64,000 nucleotides of DNA from Membranipora membranacea. Lineage: Eukaryota > Bryozoa > Gymnolaemata > Cheilostomatida > Membraniporidae. The DNA lies in assembly GCA_914767715.1 (NCBI GenBank), contig OU612075.1, positions 11,842,001-11,906,000 of the forward strand. The letters are read 5' to 3'. Position 1 is the stretch's first letter; every line of letters starts with the position of its first letter. Below the pieces are notes generated by a model. The model made no database searches. It was not told where the DNA came from and saw only the letters and a program-made list of their open reading frames with translations. Position numbers and translations under genes: made by a program. Shown here piece after piece: positions 1-10,200 of this stretch.

Positions 1-3000
1 TTGTGAATAAACATGGACATGATCGCGACCATGTCTTGCGCAGTCACCACTCTGCTAAGCATTAATTTGCGCGGGAACAAAAGAGGAGCACAACTATGTC
101 ATAACCAGAAGATTGTCTAACCCGTCTGCTATCCTTCACAGCTCTCTGCTCATCTTAGTGAGGTATTTACATATAGCTTAACCACCTCAACAAGAAATAT
201 TCTACCATGTTTAACCCGCCTTAGTTGTCACAGTGTTGTGATAAAACCAAGTTGTATTTGTTATGTAAACTAATCAGACCTAAACCTAGTAGTGGTGGTG
301 AGCACCAGAGCGTAGGTGGCAGGTAATGGGAAGCATTTTTGTCGGCTTCAGCTCAAAATAATCTTTTTTTATGGTAATGTAGCCCGCTACCAAGTTCACA
401 CCGGTGCTGCAACAATGCTGAAACACTGTATCAGGGAGGGATTGAGGCTAGTTTTCAGCCCACCAGATTATAAAGACTCGGCTAGAACTTCATGGCCTTT
501 CAACAAATGGTTCCACTGAGAAGTTAAAATCCGCTTTATGCCAGGTTATAATTAATTAACTCATTTCCAACCTAAAGATCATCTGCATCTACTAAGCTTG
601 AAAAGAGGAGCGGGATTGTATACCCAGGAGAATGCAGATTGGTAATGGCATTGATACGGTAATAATCTCTAGTTCTTTTCTATACTAAACTAGAAGTTAC
701 ATAATAGGTAGATGTCATAATGTAATGAACCATTTTGAGGGTGTGGCCAGGATAAAGATTCTGTTTATATGTCTGTCTATGTTATCAGCTCGATAGCTCA
801 GAGTTATCGAGGTAACCGAGAGATACAACATAATTATAATATTATAGTGCATATACCACTGCACAAAGCTTAGGTTTACAGTTAGAAACCATTACTCAAG
901 CGCTGTTTCGACGCCTTCTCGAGTACAACCTCCTCATGACCGGCCCCAGCAGCATGCAGCCACCCCTGTGTGTTAATGCGCATCTTATTCCATCACTTCC
1001 AGCCCTCAGCCCTATTGGTATTTTGCATATTGGCATGTTGTTATCTAACACTGATCTTCATCAATAATTCAAACTGCCCTCTTCACTTATTACCAGCCCC
1101 AGCGTGACGATTCTGGTAATAATACAGTTCACTATTGTACTATCTTAGCTTGTAATAAACATAATAGTAATTTATTGATAAGTGGTTAGCATTCATACAG
1201 TTTTAACAGCAAATTTATTCACCTCTTGGAAGAGGTAAATAGCCAGTAGAAATTATAGAGGGGATTTAGTTACACCTGATATAACATGTTTGACAAAAAA
1301 CCTTAATGTTAGTTTGATTGTGGTGAAACTTGTGTGTCAAATTTGGATCAACCAAGGCCTGATGTGAGCAAAGAAGGCAAGTTTTTAAATATTAAAATTT
1401 TGTATGGAAAAGTGCTATAAACCGGAAACCAATGATGTGACCATTTGCGATATTCTAACTGTCTACGGGTATAGAAAATGAAATCAACAACAGCAACTGA
1501 TAGATATTGTCACTTCGCAGCAGGCTGTATCCATGAGTTTCAAAGTGGTAGGGCCAGGTGGGGTGGGTGCGGGTAGGGCACTATAGCGCCTTTCCGCAAG
1601 GGACGTATGGGGAAAAAAATTTAAAAATCGAAGCAATATATTTCAAACTCAGACAACACCTATAATCGCACTAATATAAAACACTTCATTGTTGTGAACC
1701 GACACATCCTACTGACATCAGAGATGTGTTATATCTGTTAGAATAACAATAATTCTGAGGGGAGGAGGTCTTAGAGGTCATCGGTGTAGGTAAGCTGTTT
1801 TTTGAGTGTACAACCTCAAACCATTTTCATATAACAACTTATAAGCTATGGTATTTTTTGATTTTACACAATATTGTTTGGCAGGCAACGACATCATGTA
1901 GGGATGTAAGATATATACCAGGTATAAATAATGGTTGAGATTACACAGCATTCAACATGATATGTTAAATGTCCAATGGCTCCGATGTTACATCTGATCC
2001 TATTGGACAATTAGAGACAAATTTCTTAATATCAATTGTATGTCTTCGGAAGACGAAAAAATAATCACCACACTTTAATTGTCAAGTCAAACCAAAATTA
2101 ACTGGCTTAGTTCTATCTGCAAATCTTCTTGTACTTTTTTATGAACTATTTCTATGCCCTATCAACATTCTTTGAGCTTGTGAGTTGGATAGGAAATGAC
2201 AGATTCGCTGACTGTGAGCTTTAATCAGCTAGAGAAACCGTGATTATTTTTTTGTGCTCAACTCACTGCTGAAAAGTTACACTTGGTGATTTAATGATTT
2301 CACCATCAGCGTAGACTTAATTGTAGCACTTTATTGGACTTATTGATAAGCTAATGGGGGTTAATTGTAGGGATTAATATAAGCCGGGTGAAATGTTACA
2401 CGCTGGTCACCAAGTTGGTATGTAGTACTATGCAGACAGTGAATGGATATAAACATTATTATAATTATTGCATAATGCAATTAACCCCTAAATAAAGGTT
2501 AATCATCTTGTTTATGGTCATATGACTGAGGATTCCAGATCTTAATCGGGCAAATCAAGGCATATATCATTATATGGTCATGATAGTGGCTTATTACAGG
2601 TTAACAGAAAAATATATGAAAATTGACGGAAAATAGAATAAAATTGCCACTGTGTAAAAAGGCATTCCGCCACTACTGCTGTCTATGAGATTCTAGCTGG
2701 CCCTATCTACTGATGTTTATCAAGCATTGGTCAGAATTGCTTTAAAGTTGTGTTTTCATTGGTCTGACAGAGAGATGCGGCACTACTGTAACTCTGAACA
2801 GAGAAAACCTCAGAATTCTTGCTAGACTAACAAGAAGTTTAACAGCGTAAGATTTCTGGGACTGTTTCAGGCCGATAAACTTAATGATTCTTTAAACAAA
2901 CTTGAGGGGAACTCTTATTTCAAATTCGTCCAAATTTTCATTTTATTAGGGAAGGTACTAATTTCAAATGGATTACCATAAAAGTGTACAAGGTCCTTGA

Positions 3001-3120
3001 AACAGCCAAGTCTTACCCTCATATCGGCACTGGATTATTTATGCAGTTTTAGAATTCCATAGCAATTCAATTTTTTTTATATTGCCCAGAATCGCCAGCC
3101 AATTTGTCTGTTGCTACCTC
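1..3120. other. Intergenic / upstream DNA, no gene recognised
   Basis: AT-rich sequence with only short open frames. The 67-codon frame at 316-519 (+) has no domain I recognise and no convincing splice context. It may hold promoter or 5' untranslated sequence of the TSR gene that begins at 3572, but I see no strong TATA box or other defining signal. Confidence 0.5.
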
Positions 3121-3124
3121 TGCT

Positions 3125-3292
3125 AATGGAGTGAGAGGTAGCTTAGTTGGTGAGAGTCCCAGGTGTGCCCGACCTGCCTGCAAACTAAGAGCCACTTTGG
3201 GCCAAATATGGGGGCTTCATCCTCAACTTTATTTCTCAGTCTTCCAACAGGGATAGAACTTAAGATTTTAACCGACAGTTTTTTTCTTATTT
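3125..3292 (+). repeat. SINE-like fragment, same family as 21421-21690
   Basis: The stretch has a tRNA box-A-like start (gtagcttagttggtgagag) followed by a block (ccaggtgtgcccgacctgcc) that also occurs near 21,533. Both copies end in a shared ttgagattttaacc / ttaagattttaacc segment. The order of blocks suggests a shortened copy of the element at 21.4 kb. Assignment as a SINE is inference from the box-A-like motif and the dispersed copies. Confidence 0.5.
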
Positions 3293-3571
3293 ACCATTTT
3301 CATTGCACATGGCATAAATTGGTCTTACCTGACGACATAACAAAACAGATCAAATGTTGTTTACCAGTAGGAGCTGATTTCAGCATAAACCAATGACAGG
3401 ATAAACGTCATCCTACGGTATTCATAGAGCTTCTGATCCCTTCTGATCAACTTCTGATCCGGTCAAGGATCTATACTTATTAATGATGATGTGTTGGGCA
3501 ATCCAAGACTTTGAAAACGGTATTAAAATGAAGTGCAATGTTAGAATGAGCATTGTGTCGCAGGCCGACTA

Positions 3572-4266
3572 ATGAACATCATCAACATGAGCATGTGGAG
3601 TCTCACTGGTGAGTGTCTAGAAGTCTATAGTGTTACATGGATAAGAACCCTAAGTAACTAAATATAAGCTAGAGTTCATTTTGTACTGTGACTCAATATA
3701 TTGGTTAACTATTTGATAGCTGTGATAACTCTTTCAACCTGAAGAAAAATTGGAGAATTCATTGTGTACCTTGCAAGCAATAAAATGTTAATGAGAATTG
3801 GCATATGTCTCTTTGACTGTACACACAGTTGTCACATTAGGAAACATGAGAGCATAAGATATTAATCATTTTCAACCACTACATGCCATAAATGGTCTAA
3901 TGAAGGGGTAAAAAAAACATTTTAACTCTTTTTAAAACTCTTTTTACAAGATTTCAAAACATGATCTTTTTTAATGCAAAGTGTCACTTTTTAAGTAACG
4001 AGACTTTTAAAGGTTCTACACTCTGTGTGAAAATCAATAGTCAGATCAAAGATAATAATAATTAATTAGAAAGTGTGTCATTCGAATTGTTGGCAAGTAT
4101 TTTACAAACTTAAAATATTCTAACAAATAGTCCCCAGCGAAAGCCATGGACAGCATTTTGTGTAATGAAAACCTATCCAGCTCAGTATATTCTCACCCCT
4201 TTATTTTTTCTCTTACCTTTTCAGGAATAGTTGTAATCTGTCTGACAGTATCGGTGAACTCTCAAG
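3572..4266 (+). CDS. TSR gene exons 1-2: split signal peptide
   Basis: Exon 1 (3572-3608) starts at ATG and ends before gtgagt. Exon 2 (4225-4266) follows a tttcag acceptor and ends before gtaagc. Joined in phase 1 they encode a short polar start, a hydrophobic core (GIVVICLTVSV) and NSQ, a good cleavage context. In-frame ATGs also occur at codons 6 and 8, so the exact start is uncertain. Confidence 0.75.
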
Positions 4267-7200
4267 GTAAGCATATCTAACCTGCAATTTTGTTGAGCAT
4301 TTAGCAATAAAACGCCTTCAATGCATGTTGTTGCAAAACTTAACTATTAAGTGCGTTGCAACAAACATTGCGTTTCAAGCCACATATTGTAAAATAGGCT
4401 AAGATCATAAAGTTTTGCTAGGAATTCTAGAATAATTTTGAGGGTTACGAATGCATTTTTCATATTAACTTCTGAGCACAGAGAGTGATAAACCCATCTT
4501 GTTCATGACAGATATCCTTAGAGGATGGGTAACAAAATGATATAAGTTTTATCCCAGTCGAAGATTGTGCATAGAAATACTCAAATGTGTTCGTACAGTT
4601 TTGTTGCCGGATATTACTTCATCTGTGCGATAAAATTGAAAATATAAGGAGCACCTTCATAATTATGTGTCAATTTATATATATTATTTTACAGTACTCG
4701 ATATGTGTTCCCAGATAGACTCTTGCTTTGAAGTTGTTGAGCTACCTTGCACTGAGGCATTAGATAGAGAAATTTGTCTTCAAGTAAAAGCTACAGGCTG
4801 CATCGGTACGATCACAGGAGGGGATGTGGAAGTTTGTTTGCCAGGTGGTGAGTATTTGAATATCTCTTCCGCTTGTATTCCATAGACACACTTCCCAGCA
4901 GTCAGGACATGAGATGACTAACGGCTCAAGAGGAGGCAACACTATGTATAAAAAATGCAAAAGTCACCATATGCTCAGAATTGGTATCATACTTTTGCGC
5001 AACAAATTTATTCACATCAGCTTGTTGTGTCATTAATATAAATTTCACCTTATCTTCATCAGGTGCACCTGATTCCCTCTCTGCCACCGACAGAATCTGT
5101 GCGACAATTCCTAAAGATTCAACTGATCCAGTGAGATTTAATATCGCAGATGGAGCTGCTTCAATTGCCAGCATTGTGACATTCGCTGGAAGTAAGTTAC
5201 GTTAACAAACATTTGCCATCATTTTCACAATTATCAGAGAGCTTCAATGGGCGTATACAATGTATATATTCTGTATATTGATGTGATCAACCATATTAGT
5301 TGAAGGTGTGAAGGTTGGAACAAACAGATGAATAAATGAGTGAGAATGAAATGATTTATTGAGAGATAGATGAAATGATGGATGGAAGGAAGTGTTGGGG
5401 GTCTTGATTTTGAATCCTGTTGAATAACAGCTCCATTAGAGCATTATATGTGCTCTAAACGAATATGACGGCTGCCCAATAAAGATCCGTTCGCTTATTA
5501 TTCATCGGAAGGAAACAAAACTTGCAATTTTTTCAACCACTATCTCGATGCCATTGCAGCAGATGGACCAACCACTCTAGATACATTATTTTGGGACGGC
5601 CCGGCTGGACAAGTTGTATGTCCTAATGACATGAAAGCTGCTGTGACATGCTTGCCTGATCGTATATCATCAGATGAGTGTCAAACTTTGACCCAAGCTT
5701 CATTAATAACTGTCATTGAGGTCACACCATTACCAGTAAGTCTCAGAGTTATTACCACCTTGATTTTTGCATTGCCGTCCTCTTTTTTATGCCCCTACTG
5801 GTTAAAGAATTAGTTGAGTTATGTGATATTGGTCAGGGCTACATAATCGTATCTGATGTAGGAAGGTTTTGTCTTTTTTGCATAACGCCCAAGGACTTTT
5901 TATGACTCCTCACCCATAAATATTTAGGTATACACAGCAAAAGTCCAACAGCATTCTGTGGTGCATATTGTCAATATTATTTGTGCATTAAATGACTTGC
6001 TGTGAACTGTCACTTTAGACCTGTCATATAACAAAGTTATAATAGAGCTTTTAGAGTTTTTGATAAAGACTTTGGTAAGACAAAAGATGGCAAATCACTT
6101 GCCAATAATCATATATTTCAAAGATTTTCCAAAGCTTCAGAGACCGTGCACTGGCACTGGTGTTGGAGCATTCAATACACAACATTATCAGATAGAGCTA
6201 TTAAGAGGGGTCAAATTCAGTGGTTAAGAAAAGTTTAGAAGAATTTTTTCTTTACTGCAGAGTTAATAATTTCAAGAGGCCATTTAAAAGAGTGCCTCAG
6301 TTCTTTTCGTTGGACCGAGACTCTAGATGTGGTGCCAAATATTTGGCGGCGCCACTAAAACCAATCAATATGCCATCCTGATTCCTATAAATATGTATCC
6401 CTGTTTTGAATTTGTTTCCAATCATTGTATCTCTGCAATACCCAGTATACCAAAACCGCATATCATGTTGATATACAGATCGTTGATTGACATTACTATT
6501 ATCGTTATCACCAAATGTTAAATGTCATCTATCGATTGCAGTGCTCTGTTGATGGTGTTTGGACAGACTGGGCTCACACAGACTGTTCTGAGACTTGTGG
6601 AGAAGGAACAGGTGTAAGGACCAGGACGTGTACCAACCCTGCACCAGTAGCCTGTGGTGCAACATGTGTAGGCCCAGAAGAAGAGGCTGCAGCTATAGCT
6701 TGTAACCTAGGACCTGTGAGTATAATACGAATCAGATTAATTTTTTGATAATGTTATCTAGCATAAATGAGACACTTATTATTGTAATGTCTTAATTCTC
6801 AAACAATAACGCCAACAACTACCTCCCTTTTTCTACACAATACTGACTTTTCTACCTCGGAATCAATATACGTCATCATCAGCTTTAATAGTTTACATTG
6901 CATATGGAATGCTGCACTATATCAAACCTTGAATTGAATTGTTTAAAATATCAGAATGCTGTCAAGAACACCACGTAGCCACTAACACCAATCAATGGTC
7001 CAGTAACTGTTTTGTAAATGCTCAGGGAATTATTTTTACAGTGTCCGGTAGATGGAGTATGGTCTGATTGGGTTGTCTCAGGGACCTGCTCAGTTACCTG
7101 CGGAAGTGGCTTTTTCATCGAAACCAGAACATGTACTCCACCCACAAATGGTGGGTTAGACTGCACTGGTGATTCCTCACAAGTATCTACAACAGCATGT

Positions 7201-10200
7201 ACTGAACAAGATGTGAGTCTTTTTCATGACCATTGATTAAAAAATATTGTTTGCTATTTCATATCATGCCAAAACCATCCATAGCCACACCTTTTTACAA
7301 TGTTAAGCCTGATAAGCATCAAATTGATTCTCATTATTTTATGAAAGATGTTTCCAAGTAACAAACAAAATATCATCAAATGACAGGTTAATTTTATTCA
7401 CCGACTCCATTCAATATCCATATAATTCTCACACCTTGGATCATAAACTCACTTCCATTTATAGTCTCGATACCCTGTGATACCGTGGGAGAAACCTTGG
7501 TGTTGCTTGTTTTATTTTTCCGGTATAAATATGAGTCTATAGACTGGATCCTGGTGGGGCACAGGAGCATTTGAGGTCGGATGCTCTTCCTGACACCACC
7601 TTGACCCACCAGGAATCGAACACGGGACCTCTCGATTGAATTACCCAGGTCTTACCAATTGTGCCATGGCCGCTCCCACACCTTGGATCATTAAAGGTTT
7701 TTGTATATTCATGTGTTTTCAGTGTCCAGTAGATGGAACCTGGTCAGCGTGGGCCCAAACAGGAGACTGTTCCCAATCTTGCAGCACTGAAACAGAGGCT
7801 GGCACCGCACTGTTTATGAGAACTTGTGAGGGTCAAGTTGGTGCTGGATTGGGCTGTTCAGGACTTGATTCGGTAGAGAACCCCTGTGATCCAGTTCCCC
7901 CAAGAGTAAATATAATAATAATATACATAATAGTAGTATAGTATAGTTAGTCCGACAACTTAATTATTACTAGGTTAGAGGGTCGCCCATTTAATGATAG
8001 GAATCGTGACAATACTCACACAATGCTATATAATATCATAATAAATGATGTGAAAATGCAGAACGCAACATTACTCATATCCTAAATTTTGAGACCGACA
8101 GCCTCTTAGTAGCCAGGCTATGGATCTTTTATATGATAACCGCATGCAACAATTATCTTCTCATTATATTTACAGTATCCTATCATATTTGATTGGGAAA
8201 TTGAACTTGAACATGCCAAAAAACACTGCAGCTATTCCATTTGACTTATACAGTGCAGTTCACTTAATTCAAACCTCTGGGGACCACAAAAATTTGCTCT
8301 TATTAAGCAGAGTTTGAATTAAGTGACATTTGAATACATTGAGATCTGGCTGAAGGGACCAATTTTCCTTGTCTGAATTAACAGTTATTTTGAATTATGA
8401 AGTTTAAATTAACCAGTTTACACTGTACTTATTTGAAGTGCGCTATCAATGGAGGATACACAGAGTGGATGGCCGTTGGCTCATGTTCTGTGACATGTGG
8501 GTCGGGTACGCAAACAAGGACCAGGAGTTGTACTAATCCTGTTCCTCAGTTTGATGGAACTGATTGTATAGGGTCGAATATTGACACAGATTATACATGC
8601 AATGCTAATGTTGCCGTGAGTATTTCAAAACCTTAGTTTTGTTTTACATGGCCAAATGAAACATACCGTGATAAAGATTATGAAAAAGAGGTGCTTGTTT
8701 TTGTTCATGCACATCCTGTTCATAGTGACATCATTATGCAGGGAATTAGAGTTACCTTCCCTTATGGGAGACACTCTTTACGCCATCAATAACTCATTCC
8801 AAGTAGAGCACTGAAATTGCTTACCATGCTAGTCTGACATTACTTCATCATAAATAACTGCCTGACTTTAACATTCATCGGTCTTTGGGTAGTGTTTTTT
8901 TGTTCCAATTTCAAATTTTGAGATCCCCGAAGTAAAACTAGTATTAATTTAGCATGACTGACTCGGCCAGCTCTGAAAACCTCAAGGAAAACCATAAATT
9001 CGTGAAAAAGCTGGTATTAGGATGAACCCAATAATGCCTTTTATTATCATCTTCATGCCTGTTCCAGTGTCCAGTTGACGGAGGCTACACGGAATGGACA
9101 CAGGGGGCGTGCTCTGCTTCTTGTGGAGCGGGAATGGCTGAGAGAACAAGAGCATGCACCATGCCAGTACCAATGAATGGCGGCGCTGGATGTCAGGGAG
9201 AAGCCAGTGAAATGACCGTTTGCTTTGAAGGAACAGTAGGTTGACAGAGTTTGAACCAGGCTATGTCTCCTAATTACTTTCTTTGACCGACCAACATTGC
9301 AGAAAAATGGCCAAGAAACCACCTTTGAGCAACTTTTGATTGGGGATTATTATTTCAAGCAAATCTCATAAGTAAACATACTTAATGCCTGATATTTCAG
9401 TTTTCGCCATTAGTTGACTTTTTTGACACTGAATTGAATATTCTTCATCGGACCTGAATTTTAACATAACCTCATACAGTGAGAACACTAAAACCACAGT
9501 CTAATCTACCTGGGATGAATAATTTAGACCCGGAAATTGCCTTTTTTGCAAAACGACAGACATTTATTAAATGCCTTCACTTTTGAAGGTATAGACATAA
9601 CTAGAATGCTACCAGGGACTTGCTTCTTATGCAAGCCCCTTGTTTTGCCAAATGATTATGCTAATTCAGATATGATGTTCAATGTAAATAAGGCACGCTT
9701 AATCATTGGATAACCCTGTTGAGTGATTGAGTAATTATTTCTAATGGAAAAATATTGAAATAGGAAAAGTCAAAAGGGAGGTCAAACTCAGTCAGACAGT
9801 TAGAACAATTGAATCATTTTAAAAGGAGGTCTCTTTTATATTCATAAAGAGTAATTGTTTTTGTGTAAGGACCAACAAGAGAGTCTAATTTCTGATCACT
9901 AAAATAGACATTCTCCTTTTTGATACATCTTTACACTACATCATTCTATCATATTCCGACATAAATTCTTGTGGTTGCGTTGAGCCAATTACTCAGAAAC
10001 TAAATTATGAAAAAATGATCATCTTTATCTTCAGTGTGATGTCAATGGTATGTGGGGAAGCTGGCAGGAGGGAACTTGCTCTGTTACTTGCGGACAAGGC
10101 ACTAAAACTGACACGAGGATGTGTAATAACCCAGCTCCAGTCGGATCAGGTTTCGCCTGTGTCGGGTCTTCTACACGTACTGAGGGGTGTAATCTTGGTA

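Noticed and set aside
316-519. 67-codon frame near the left end
   Set aside because: No domain, no splice context and no support beyond being open.
7600-7678. tRNA gene on the minus strand
   Set aside because: Box A and B are present, but the cloverleaf is poor and a SINE body follows directly.
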